Assembly (NCBI GenBank): GCA_947590905.1
Contig: CANQCU010000015.1
Coordinates: 1 to 38,608 of the forward strand
DNA length: 38,608 nucleotides
Source of the DNA: an uncultured Clostridia bacterium
Lineage (GTDB): Bacteria > Bacillota > Clostridia > TANB77 > CAG-508
Direction of reading: 5' to 3'
This document shows positions 27,430 to 36,381 of this stretch, piece after piece (the first letter of the stretch is position 1; every line of letters starts with the position of its first letter). The translations under genes were made by a program, and so were the position numbers. The notes beneath the pieces are model-generated. The model ran no database searches and had not been told where the DNA came from. It worked only from the letters and a program-made list of their open reading frames with translations.

Positions 27430-28494
27430 ATGGAGAGAGATACTTTACTTATAGCAGATGATGTAAAAATAAACAGAGAGTTATTAAAAGACATATTTGA
27501 AGGTGGAGAATACAAAATACTTGAAGCAAGTAATGGTCAAGAGGCAATAGACCTACTTGATAAACATAAGGATGAAATTGTATTATTGTTTTTAGACCTA
27601 GTTATGCCAATAAAAAATGGATTAGAAGTAATGCAACATATGTCACTAAATGGAATGATACAAACAATACCAGTAATAATGATAACAGGAGAAGCAACTG
27701 TTGAAAGTGATGTAAAAGCTTATGAACTTGGAGCATCAGATATCATATATAAGCCATTTGAACCAGCAGTTGTAACTCGTAGAACCCAGAACATAATAGA
27801 ACTATTTAGAGATAGAATGTCAATCGAAAAAGAACTAGAAAAAAGAACACAAGAATTAATGGAAAGCAAAAAGAAGATAGAGCAAAGTAATGATTTTCTA
27901 GTAAATGCATTGAGTTCAGTAGTTGAATTTAGAAGCTTAGAGTCAGGAGAGCATGTACAAAGAGTAAAAAAATTAACAAAAATTATGTTAAAGCATATGA
28001 AAGTATTATATAGGGAATATAAACTAACAAATGAAAAAATAGATTTAATTGTGAATGCATCAGCTTTACATGACATTGGAAAAATTGCAATACCAGATAG
28101 TATATTAATGAAAAATGGCCGATTAACTGATGAAGAATATGAAGAAATGAAAAAACATACTATTTATGGTTGCCAAATGTTAGAGAACTTTAAACAAGAA
28201 GAAAACGAATTCTATCGTTATTGCTATGATATATGTCGTTATCATCATGAAAGATATGATGGAAGAGGATATCCGGACAAGCTAGTAGGAGAAGCAATTC
28301 CAATTTGGGCACAAGTAGTATCAGTTGTTGATGTTTATGATGCACTTGTAAGTAAAAGAGTATACAAAGATTCTATGCCAATAGAAGAAGCCTTTCGTAT
28401 GATAAATGCAGGAGAATGTGGAATATTTTCACCTAAAATTTTAAAATGTTTAGAACATGCAAAAGAAGATATAATAGCAGAAACACAAAAATAA
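27430..28494 (+). CDS. Response regulator with HD-GYP-type phosphodiesterase domain
   Basis: The 354-residue protein has a receiver domain (about 1-125): LLIADDVKINREL with the acidic pair, LLFLDLVMP with phosphoacceptor Asp, and YKPFEP with the Lys. A coiled linker (about 130-160) leads to an HD-GYP domain: GEHVQRVKK, ASALHDIGKIAIPDSIL, CRYHHERYDGRGYPD and VVSVVDVYDAL. HD-GYP proteins hydrolyse cyclic di-GMP; the key HD and HHxxxDGxGYP residues are intact. The HPt gene upstream may deliver the phosphate. Confidence 0.93.
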   Translation: MERDTLLIADDVKINRELLKDIFEGGEYKILEASNGQEAIDLLDKHKDEIVLLFLDLVMPIKNGLEVMQHMSLNGMIQTIPVIMITGEATVESDVKAYELGASDIIYKPFEPAVVTRRTQNIIELFRDRMSIEKELEKRTQELMESKKKIEQSNDFLVNALSSVVEFRSLESGEHVQRVKKLTKIMLKHMKVLYREYKLTNEKIDLIVNASALHDIGKIAIPDSILMKNGRLTDEEYEEMKKHTIYGCQMLENFKQEENEFYRYCYDICRYHHERYDGRGYPDKLVGEAIPIWAQVVSVVDVYDALVSKRVYKDSMPIEEAFRMINAGECGIFSPKILKCLEHAKEDIIAETQK

Positions 28495-28574
28495 AATAAC
28501 ATAATCTAATTAGAATTTTATCTACTTAAATATGTAAACAATTACGCTACAAATATATGGAAATATCAAATTTT

Positions 28575-28606
28575 AAACAAATAGTCAATGTTACTATTTG
28601 TTTTTT
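28575..28606 (+). terminator. Terminator after the HD-GYP gene
   Basis: A perfect 11-bp stem (AAACAAATAGT / ACTATTTGTTT, loop CAATGTT) with a T run. Confidence 0.88.
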
Positions 28607-28641
28607 ATTTATATTCTAAATAAGTATAATTAAGGTTAAAT

Positions 28642-28670
28642 TTGCTAAAAGTCGCATATTATAGTATAAT
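28642..28670 (+). promoter_or_regulatory. Promoter of the 855-residue repeat protein
   Basis: TTGCTA (28642-28647), 17-base spacer, TATAAT (28665-28670), then AAAGGAG and ATG 28692. Confidence 0.78.
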
Positions 28671-28691
28671 ATAATATAAAGGAGAAATATT

Positions 28692-31259
28692 ATGGTAGTA
28701 ATTTTTGATAACAAAAAAAATGATGCAGAATATGTATTAAATGTTGCTGAAAAGGTAGAGACAAGAAATTCAGTTTCAATTTTTTCACAGCTTGAGCCAG
28801 AACTAGTAGGAAATATGGAATTTTTAAGAAAATTTTTTGAAATCTATAATAATAGAGGGGCCAAATTAAATCTAACAAAATTATTTGAATATATTCCGAA
28901 AGAAGTGTATGAATACAATGAAGAATTCTGGGATATGATGGAAGAATTTGGGTATGGGAACTTTATAAAAACTAAATATGTTGGTGATAATCCAGAGCGT
29001 ATGAAAGAAAGAATAAAGGAAAATCATTTAGCAGTAAAGTTATTATCGCCAAAACTAGCTAGTGATGAAAAATTTATATTTGAATTAATACAAACATGTG
29101 ATGGATTATACATGTTAGCTTTATTTAAAATTTTAAATATAAGTTTAAGAAGTGATATTGAATTTATAAGAAAATATCTTACATTTTTTGAGGGAAAAAA
29201 AGTATTAATTAAAAATGATTTTTTTCAATACTTACCTAGCAGTGTATATGAGTACAATGAAGAATTTTGGGATATGATGGAAGAAATTGGATATGGAAGC
29301 TTTATTGAATATAGATATGTAGGAAATAATCCAGAGCGTATGAAACAGAGAGTAAAAAGAACTCCAACACTTGGAATAGAATTACTATCACCAGAACTAG
29401 CTGATAATGGAGAATTTATATTAGGATGTTTAGAAATAGGTAGTGACTTGAATCCATTATATACTTTTAAACGTTTAGGTGAAAATTTAAGAAAAAAACC
29501 TGAATTTGTAAAAAAATATTTTGAATATTTTAGAGGAAGAGAATTAAATATAAAATCTATCTTACCATATATTCCAGAAGAAATGTATATGTTTAATGAT
29601 GAATTTTGGCAACATCTAGAAGATTGTGGTATTGTGACATCAAAAGCAAAATATGCAGAATATAGATATACTAGTCAAGAAGAATTAAAAAAAGCTATAG
29701 AAGAAGAAAAAGAGAAAAATAAAAGAGAATCAGATTGGAGAGGCTTAATAAATATTAAAACAGGAACTATGTATGATGAACACGGCTATGATATATATGG
29801 ATACAACAATATGAGATGCAATAGAGCAGGATTTTATGAAAGCGGATTCCATAGAGTTACAGGTACAAGATATAATTTAAACGGAATAGATGAATATGGC
29901 TATGATAAAAATGGATATAAATATAGCATTACATACGGATATGCAATTGATAGACATGGATTTACAGAAGATGGTTGGTGTGTGTATACCAATGATTTCG
30001 AAGATCAAAAAGGTAAGACAAAGGTAGAATATGATTATGGGACTAAAAGATTTATTGACGTTTTACAAATGGGATGGAACAGAGATGGAACTCATAAAGT
30101 AACTAAAACTAAATATGACGAACAAGGCTATGACATACATGGATATGATGAACAAGGTTATGATAGACAAGGATATGATATGTATGGATATAACAAAATT
30201 CACTTATTTAATAGAAATGGAATACATAAAATAACTAAAAAATCAACAGATAGAGAAGGAAGAACATTAGCAGAATGTAAAAAGATTCAAGAACAATTAA
30301 AGAAAGAAAAACAAGTAGAACAATATAGAATAATGGGAGAAAAGCATCCTAATATTATGTTGGTTAATGAATTCCTAGAAGACACAATAAGTAGAAAAAC
30401 ATTTTGTATAAGAAAGGGAATTTCTGAAGAAGACTTTAGTAAAATTATTACAGAAGTAACATTAATATATCCTGAATATGAAGAAAAAATTGAAAGCAAA
30501 CTTAAACAAACATCAGCAGTTTTCTTAAGTAAAAGTAGAAGAGCAATTGATGGTTTGCTATCTGGAGAATTAACATTAAAAGAATATTCAAGAGAAAGAG
30601 AAAATAGATATAAACTTAATATATTGCTATCTACAATTCAAAATGCAGACGAAAGGAGAAGCTTTGAAACATTAGTATTAAATCAAATAATTAGTGGAGA
30701 ATTAACAATGATGGATTACTTTAGACTATTTTCAGAAGAATATGATGCAAGAAAAATTATAAACAGCATGACATCATTTGTTAGATCAGCTTCAAAAGAA
30801 TTCCCCGATTTAGCAGGAAAAGGAAAACCAGTAAATCTTGCTCAAATCCAATTAAAAGGCTTAGAAACATTTACAAAACAATATAAATCTAGTGACTTTG
30901 TAGGGATGAAAATTGGACAAAATGGACAAAAGGCTACTATAACAGAAGAACATATAAGCACAGCGAGAGATTATTTAAGAGCTATAGATCAGTATATTTG
31001 CTATATAACTATGTATGATGCAGTAAAGAAAATAGCATTAGGAATAATATCACAAGAGGATATTGATAGAGAAATCAAAGCTTATAATTTAAGAAGAAAA
31101 GCGTTAGAAGTTTCAAGTTTAAAAGAAAAAGAAGAAGAAAGTCGTGCAATGTTGGACTCAGCATTAAAGCTTGAAGGCGAATATCAAGTAGCTTTTGAAG
31201 GACAAGCACATGCAAATGTATCAAGTATTCCAAATAGTCCAAGTGGTGAAGGAAGGTAA
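28692..31259 (+). CDS. Large cytosolic repeat protein (855 residues), function unknown
   Basis: Three regions are visible. Residues about 30-325 hold three helical repeats with a period of exactly 113 residues (339 bp); each carries an EYNEEFWDMMEE-type motif (at residues about 74, 187, 300), and the first two a YVG(D/N)NPERMK segment. Residues about 355-515 hold many short YDxxGYDxxGYD units, such as YDEQGYDIHGYDEQGYD, resembling tandem aromatic-Gly beta-hairpins. Residues about 535-855 are helical, rich in Lys and Glu, with ELTMMDYFR and ELTLKEYSRE. No signal peptide, no catalytic motif. A small coiled-coil gene follows seven bases later. I know of no function. Confidence 0.82.
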   Translation: MVVIFDNKKNDAEYVLNVAEKVETRNSVSIFSQLEPELVGNMEFLRKFFEIYNNRGAKLNLTKLFEYIPKEVYEYNEEFWDMMEEFGYGNFIKTKYVGDNPERMKERIKENHLAVKLLSPKLASDEKFIFELIQTCDGLYMLALFKILNISLRSDIEFIRKYLTFFEGKKVLIKNDFFQYLPSSVYEYNEEFWDMMEEIGYGSFIEYRYVGNNPERMKQRVKRTPTLGIELLSPELADNGEFILGCLEIGSDLNPLYTFKRLGENLRKKPEFVKKYFEYFRGRELNIKSILPYIPEEMYMFNDEFWQHLEDCGIVTSKAKYAEYRYTSQEELKKAIEEEKEKNKRESDWRGLINIKTGTMYDEHGYDIYGYNNMRCNRAGFYESGFHRVTGTRYNLNGIDEYGYDKNGYKYSITYGYAIDRHGFTEDGWCVYTNDFEDQKGKTKVEYDYGTKRFIDVLQMGWNRDGTHKVTKTKYDEQGYDIHGYDEQGYDRQGYDMYGYNKIHLFNRNGIHKITKKSTDREGRTLAECKKIQEQLKKEKQVEQYRIMGEKHPNIMLVNEFLEDTISRKTFCIRKGISEEDFSKIITEVTLIYPEYEEKIESKLKQTSAVFLSKSRRAIDGLLSGELTLKEYSRERENRYKLNILLSTIQNADERRSFETLVLNQIISGELTMMDYFRLFSEEYDARKIINSMTSFVRSASKEFPDLAGKGKPVNLAQIQLKGLETFTKQYKSSDFVGMKIGQNGQKATITEEHISTARDYLRAIDQYICYITMYDAVKKIALGIISQEDIDREIKAYNLRRKALEVSSLKEKEEESRAMLDSALKLEGEYQVAFEGQAHANVSSIPNSPSGEGR

Positions 31260-31265
31260 TACGTC

Positions 31266-31481
31266 ATGAATAATGAAGAAAGAAATAGGCTATTACAATT
31301 ACAAAGAAATTTTGAAAATCATCAAATAGATGAAAAAGATATTTCGCAAGAAGATATGGAAAAATTAGATGATTTATATGATGAACAAATTAAAATTTTA
31401 AAAGAGAAGATTGCTTATAACGAGTCAAATATTCAAAAAATAAAGAAAAGAATTATGAATATAAGAAATAAGTTAGAGTAA
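31266..31481 (+). CDS. Small coiled-coil protein (71 residues)
   Basis: Rich in Lys, Glu, Asn and Gln, with heptad-like spacing over most of its length. It starts six bases after the stop of the 855-residue gene, whose end supplies GGAAGG as ribosome site, so the two are likely translationally coupled and may act together. No family recognised. Confidence 0.75.
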   Translation: MNNEERNRLLQLQRNFENHQIDEKDISQEDMEKLDDLYDEQIKILKEKIAYNESNIQKIKKRIMNIRNKLE

Positions 31482-31496
31482 AAAACAGAGAAAAAA

Positions 31497-31521
31497 GGTG
31501 CCTACATGAGATGTAGGCACC
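31497..31521 (-). terminator. Terminator of the small minus-strand membrane gene
   Basis: A perfect 11-bp stem (GGTGCCTACAT / ATGTAGGCACC, loop GAG on the plus strand) is followed on the minus strand by TTTTTTCTCTG. It shares the core GTGCCTA / TAGGCAC with the hairpin at 10934-10956. Confidence 0.85.
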
Positions 31522-31531
31522 ATACTTTTGT

Positions 31532-31723
31532 TTAAATATCTATATGGTAATAAATTGTTACTTCATTACCATTTTTATCTTTTGTTTTCTTAGATTTCCA
31601 TTCCGGTTTGTATGGATACATACATTTTACTATAAATAGTAAAATTATTAAAATAATTAGTAGCCATACCCAGAAAGGGTCTACGCCGAGTAAGTTCGAA
31701 AATTTCCGAATACTTTCAAGCAT
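31532..31723 (-). CDS. Small membrane protein (63 residues) with an in-frame CGG that appears unshifted
   Basis: A strong AGGAGG lies seven bases before the ATG on the minus strand. The product begins MLESIRKFSNLLGVDPFW, then one membrane helix (about 18-36), a basic segment and a short polar tail. Codon 6 is CGG (plus 31706-31708). Read with the +1 rule the product would be only MLESIGNFRTYSA. The long frame looks protein-like and has its own terminator, so arginine decoding, or non-expression of an acquired gene, is implied. Codons such as CTC GGC GTA GAC also look less AT-biased than neighbours. Family unknown. Confidence 0.68.
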   Translation of the reverse strand: MLESIRKFSNLLGVDPFWVWLLIILIILLFIVKCMYPYKPEWKSKKTKDKNGNEVTIYYHIDI

Positions 31724-32033
31724 AGTAAAACCTCCTAAGAAAAGTGATAATAATATTATAGCACCCAATCTAACTTATGTCAACTTATTGACCTTTAAAG
31801 TGATTTTATCATAAATTAAATATATAAAAATATAATAATAATTGAAATTTTTTAAAATAAATGTTAATATAGAAAAAAGAAACAAGAAATCCTAAGATTA
31901 ATAAGAGTTCTTTTTTGATTTAAATATACTTGAAGAAAATGAAGAAATATACATAAAATTATATAAAATATAAACAGTAACAACATTATTTATATTTTTT
32001 TAAAATATTTATAAAATCGGGGGCAATAATAAA
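31724..32033. other. Intergenic, no gene seen
   Basis: AT-rich stretch between the divergent small membrane gene and the HD-domain gene; no gene, RNA or clear promoter noticed. The ribosome site for the next gene, CGGGGGC, is unusual. Confidence 0.45.
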
Positions 32034-32651
32034 ATGGCTAATGATAATAAAAAAGAAATTAGTAAAATGGATGAAAGAATAAAAAAACAAATAGAATTTG
32101 CTTTAGAAATAGATAAAGAAAAAAATATTTTTAGGCAAACACACTTGACAAATCACGGACGAAATGAAAATGATGCAGAGCACGCATGGCATTTAGCAAT
32201 TATGGCATATCTTTTGAAAGAATATTCTAATGAAAACATAGATATTGCAAGAGTTATGATTATGTGCTTAATTCATGATATTGTAGAAATAGATGCTGGA
32301 GACACTTATGCTTATGATGAGGAGGGATTAAAAACTCAAAAGGCAAGAGAAGAAAAAGCAAAAGAAAGGATTTTTTCAATTTTACCTTTAGATCAAAAAA
32401 ATGATTTTATAGCAATATTTGATGAATTTGAAGAAAACAAAACTCCAGAAGCCAAATTCGCTCATGCTATGGATAATTTTCAACCATTAATTCTTAATAA
32501 TAGTAATGATGGAAAAGATTGGAGAGATCATAAGGTCAAAGGAGAACAAGTCTATAATAGACAAAATAAAACAAAAGAAGGCTCTAAAAAATTATTTGAT
32601 ATAGTTGATATTATATTAAAAGATAATATAAAAAAAGGTAATTTAAAATAG
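32034..32651 (+). CDS. HD-domain hydrolase, YfbR/HDDC2-like (5'-deoxynucleotidase)
   Basis: The 205-residue protein has the metal-binding HD pattern in order: NDAEHAWHLAIMAYLL, then CLIHDIVEIDAGDTYAY, and a later Asp in HAMDNFQP. This arrangement is that of the HDDC2/YfbR group, which hydrolyses deoxynucleoside 5'-monophosphates. Metal ligands look complete. The only Shine-Dalgarno-like sequence is GGGGGC, nine bases upstream. A terminator follows. The exact substrate is inferred from the family. Confidence 0.86.
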   Translation: MANDNKKEISKMDERIKKQIEFALEIDKEKNIFRQTHLTNHGRNENDAEHAWHLAIMAYLLKEYSNENIDIARVMIMCLIHDIVEIDAGDTYAYDEEGLKTQKAREEKAKERIFSILPLDQKNDFIAIFDEFEENKTPEAKFAHAMDNFQPLILNNSNDGKDWRDHKVKGEQVYNRQNKTKEGSKKLFDIVDIILKDNIKKGNLK

Positions 32652-32672
32652 AATTTGTATAAGTATAAGTTT

Positions 32673-32702
32673 AAATACAAGGCTTAAGTGCCTTGTATTT
32701 TT
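32673..32702 (+). terminator. Terminator after the HD-domain gene
   Basis: A perfect 11-bp stem (AAATACAAGGC / GCCTTGTATTT, loop TTAAGT) ending in a T run. Confidence 0.88.
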
Positions 32703-32809
32703 CACATATATCTTGCGAATATCATAAAAACATGATAAAATAATTATGTTAATTATATCTATTAGAAACAATACAAAAAAAGAATCATTTGAAAAGAGCT
32801 AGGAGAAAA

Positions 32810-35800
32810 ATGTTAAAAGTAGAAGAAATAATACAAGATTTAAGAAAACGAGGATATACAAATAAATCAATAGATTATCAAGAATTTTTAGAGTTATATG
32901 AACCATATGGAAAAGAAATGTCTGAACTAGAATTTGCAGAAATCATTGGTATTTCTTATAGTAATTTTATGAATATAAAGCATCGTTTTGGGAAAAGAGC
33001 AAAAGTTTTGAAAGAAGAAAGAGAAATACCAGAAGAAAGAAAAGAAGAAATAAGAGAGAATATAAGAAAACAAGGTTATACAAATAAATTAATAGATTAT
33101 CAAGAATTCTTAAAACTGTATAACCCATATAAAAATGAATTTACAGAAACAGAATTTAGAAAAATCATTGGAATACCTTATGATAATTATATGAATATAA
33201 AAAATAGAGGACGAAGAACTAAAGTATTAAAAGAAGAAAAAAAGATACCAAATGAAAGAAAAGAAGAAATAAGAGAAGATATAAGAAAAAAAGGCTATAG
33301 AAATAAAGCAATAGATTATCAAGAATTTTTAGAATTATATAAACCATATAAAAATGAGATGAAAGAAAAAGAATTTGCGGAAATTCTTGAAATTTCTTAT
33401 AGTAACTATATGAGCATAAAAAATAGAGGAACAAAAGCGATAGTCTTAAAAGAAGGAAAAGAAATACCAGAAGAAAGAAAAGAAGAGATAAGAGAAGATT
33501 TAAGAAAAAGAGGCTATACAAATAAATTAATAGATTATCAAGAATTTTTAGAATTATATAGGCCATATCAAAATGAAATGTCGGAAACAGAATTTGTAGA
33601 AGTTCTTGGAATTTTTTCTTTTAATTATAACACTATAAAATATTATACAAGAAAGAGAACAAAAATCTTAAAGAGAGAGATACCAAATGAAAGAGAAGAA
33701 GAGATAAGAGAAGAATTAAGAAAACAGGGTTATGCAAACAAACCAATAGATTATCAAGAACTTTTAGAATTATATAAACTATATCAAAATGAAATGTCAG
33801 AAGCAGACTTTGTAAAAATTCTTGGCATTTCTTGTAGTAACTTTGCAACTATAAAAAATAGAGGAACGAGGGCAATAGTCTTAAAGGAAGAGAAGATACC
33901 AAATGAAAGAAAAGAAGAAATAAGAGAAGATATAAAAAAACAAGGATATACAAATAAGTTAATAAATTATCAAGAATTTTTAGAGTTATATATGCCATAT
34001 AAAAAAGAAATGTCTGAAAAAGAATTTGCAGAAATTCTTGGAATTTCAGAAGGTAATTATAAGACCATAAAAAATAGAGGAACAAGAGCAAAAGTCTTGA
34101 AAGAAAAAAGAAAGATATCAGAAAAAAGAGAAGAAGAAATAAGAGAAGATTTAATAAAACGAGGATATAGAAATAAACCAATAGATTATCAAGAATTTTT
34201 AGAGTTATATAGGCCATATCAAAATGAAATGAAAGAAAAAGAATTTGCAGAAATTCTAGATATTTCTTCTGGTAGTTACAATAATATGAAAAATGCAGGA
34301 ACAAGAGCAAAAATTTTAAAAGAAAAAAAGGATATACCAGAGGAAAGAAAAGAAGAAATAAGAGAAGATTTAATAAAACGAGGTTATAGAAATAAATCAA
34401 TAGATTATCAAGAATTTTTAAAGTTATATATGCCATATAAAAAAGAAATGTCTGAAAAAAAATTTGCAGAAATTCTTGGAATTTCAGAAGGTAATTATAA
34501 GACCATAAAAAATAGAGGAACAAGAGCAAAAATTTTAAAAGAAAAAAGGGATATACCAGAGAAAAGAAAAGAAGAGATAAGAGAAGATTTAAGAAAACAA
34601 GGATATACAAACAAATTAATAGATTATCAAGAAATTTTAGAATTGTATAGCTCATATAAAAATGAAATGACGGAATTAGAATTTGCAGAAATTCTTGGAA
34701 TTTCTTATAACAATTATATGACTATAAAAAGTAAAGGAGCAGGAACAGGAGCAATAGTCTTAAAATTGAAGAAAAATATACCAGAGGAAAGAAAAGAAGA
34801 AATAAGAGAGGATATAAGAAAACAAGGCTATTCAAATAAATTAATAGATTATCAAGAATTTTTAGAATTATATAAGCCATATCAAAATGAAATGAAAGAA
34901 TCAAAATTTGCAGAAATTCTTGGAATACCTTATAATAATTTTATTAACATAAAAAATAGAGGAGGCAGAACAAAAGTTTTAAAAGAAAAAAAGGATATAC
35001 CAGAGGAAAGAAAAGAAAAAATAAGAGAAGATTTAATAAAACGAGGCTATAGAAATAAACCAGTAGATTATCAAGAATTTTTAGAATTATATAGGCCATA
35101 TCAAAATGAGATGAAAGAAAAAGAATTTGCAGAAATTCTTAGAATTTCAGAAGATAATTATATGAATATAAAAAATAGAGGAACAAGAGCAAAAATTTTA
35201 AAAGTAAAAAGGGATATACCAGAGGAAAGAAAAGAAGAGATAAGAGAAGATTTAAAAAAACGAGGTTATTCAAGTAAAATAATAGATTATCAAGAATTTT
35301 TAGAACTATATAGCCCATATCAAAATGAGATGTCTGAAACAGAATTTATAGAAATTCTTGGTATTTCTCATAGTAATTATATGAATGTAAAAAAAAGAAG
35401 AACAAGAGCAAAAATAAATTTTAGTTATAAAAAATTAAGAAGAATAAGATATAAGTTAAGTTTAGATAGTAGAGAATATAAAAAAGAAGAACTAGAACAA
35501 TTATGTAAAAAATATGGATTAACATTAGAGGAATTATTGATTGATATATTTTCTAATACAGTTGTAGAAAGACTGATGAATAAGGAAAAAATATATATAG
35601 GTAAATGTAAAATACCAGATAGTTTCTTGAGTAGACATTCAGAAGAACTTTTACATATGTCACAAAAATTAAGTAAAAAAATATGCCGAAAATATAACTT
35701 TAAAAGTGATATAGAAGATATGGCAAGCGAAGCGTTAATGATTGTAATAGAAAGAAGAGGAGATATAGTAATAAACACTGAAACAGAAGAGGAGGCTTTA

Positions 35801-36229
35801 AATCTCATAAGGAGATACATGTCAAAAATAATAAAAAACAAGTATATAGCCAGATGTAAAGTAAGAGGAACATTATCACTAGATGAAAGCATAAGTGATA
35901 ATGGGAGGAGAACTAGGTATGAAATAGTAAAAGCACCACAAAAAACAGAAGTAGATGAAGATAAAAGAAATGAAACAAATGAAACAAATGATGACAGAGG
36001 AGAAGAAAGTGCAGGAAATGAAAAAAGTGAAAGAAGCATAGTAGAAGACATGAAGATATGCTATGAGAAAGGAATGAAAAATTCAGAGGCGATAGCATAT
36101 GTAAGAAAAAAATATGGAATAAGTAGAAAAGAATTATTGAAAATATTAGAGCAAGAATTAAGCAAAAAAAGAAGAATCGTAAAAAGTCCTACAGGGAAAG
36201 TATACTTAGGAGAAGAATATGATGATTAA
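32810..36229 (+). CDS. Giant protein: 12 tandem HTH-like repeats fused to a sigma-70-like domain
   Basis: I choose ATG 32810, after AGGAG, over the upstream TTG; the product is 1139 residues. From about residue 8 to 870 there are 12 repeats of 72-75 residues. Each reads roughly (K)RGYxNKxIDYQEFLELYxPYxNEM, then SExEFAEILGIS, then a short variable helix, then KNRGTRAKVLKE and IPEERKEEIRED. The middle looks like a helix-turn-helix. Variation concentrates after LGIS (YSNFMN, YDNYMN, EGNYKT, SGSYNN, HSNYMN and others), the expected recognition helix. After residue 870 comes a domain like sigma-70 region 2 (DIEDMASEALMIVIE, RRYMSKIIKNKYIARCK, LSLDES) and a possible second HTH near the end (NSEAIAYVRKKYGISRKEL). 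It may be a multi-site DNA-binding transcription factor. No in-frame CGG. Confidence 0.8.
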   Translation: MLKVEEIIQDLRKRGYTNKSIDYQEFLELYEPYGKEMSELEFAEIIGISYSNFMNIKHRFGKRAKVLKEEREIPEERKEEIRENIRKQGYTNKLIDYQEFLKLYNPYKNEFTETEFRKIIGIPYDNYMNIKNRGRRTKVLKEEKKIPNERKEEIREDIRKKGYRNKAIDYQEFLELYKPYKNEMKEKEFAEILEISYSNYMSIKNRGTKAIVLKEGKEIPEERKEEIREDLRKRGYTNKLIDYQEFLELYRPYQNEMSETEFVEVLGIFSFNYNTIKYYTRKRTKILKREIPNEREEEIREELRKQGYANKPIDYQELLELYKLYQNEMSEADFVKILGISCSNFATIKNRGTRAIVLKEEKIPNERKEEIREDIKKQGYTNKLINYQEFLELYMPYKKEMSEKEFAEILGISEGNYKTIKNRGTRAKVLKEKRKISEKREEEIREDLIKRGYRNKPIDYQEFLELYRPYQNEMKEKEFAEILDISSGSYNNMKNAGTRAKILKEKKDIPEERKEEIREDLIKRGYRNKSIDYQEFLKLYMPYKKEMSEKKFAEILGISEGNYKTIKNRGTRAKILKEKRDIPEKRKEEIREDLRKQGYTNKLIDYQEILELYSSYKNEMTELEFAEILGISYNNYMTIKSKGAGTGAIVLKLKKNIPEERKEEIREDIRKQGYSNKLIDYQEFLELYKPYQNEMKESKFAEILGIPYNNFINIKNRGGRTKVLKEKKDIPEERKEKIREDLIKRGYRNKPVDYQEFLELYRPYQNEMKEKEFAEILRISEDNYMNIKNRGTRAKILKVKRDIPEERKEEIREDLKKRGYSSKIIDYQEFLELYSPYQNEMSETEFIEILGISHSNYMNVKKRRTRAKINFSYKKLRRIRYKLSLDSREYKKEELEQLCKKYGLTLEELLIDIFSNTVVERLMNKEKIYIGKCKIPDSFLSRHSEELLHMSQKLSKKICRKYNFKSDIEDMASEALMIVIERRGDIVINTETEEEALNLIRRYMSKIIKNKYIARCKVRGTLSLDESISDNGRRTRYEIVKAPQKTEVDEDKRNETNETNDDRGEESAGNEKSERSIVEDMKICYEKGMKNSEAIAYVRKKYGISRKELLKILEQELSKKRRIVKSPTGKVYLGEEYDD

Positions 36230-36381
36230 TGATATTCTAAAAGAATAGAAAGATTGTTTAGATAGTTTTAAGAAATATTCTAGTTTAGGAGAAAATATTA
36301 TAAATAGCAAATAAAACAAAAGAAGATGCAGAAAGATAAAGTACATTAAATTTAATAAGAAAATTAAGAGGAGAGTAGCAA

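Noticed and set aside
29752-30240. RHS/YD-repeat polymorphic toxin in the 855-residue protein
   Set aside because: The YDxxGYD units are shorter and differ from RHS YD repeats; there is no secretion signal, RHS core or toxin tip.
33219-34904. Long Leu/Phe-rich open frames on the minus strand opposite the repeat protein
   Set aside because: They mirror the repeated plus-strand codons, have no ribosome sites and are low-complexity antisense shadows.
32810-35420. CRISPR array or other non-coding tandem repeat
   Set aside because: The ~220-bp repeats are one continuous reading frame with repeat-level protein conservation; unit length and lack of spacers do not fit CRISPR.
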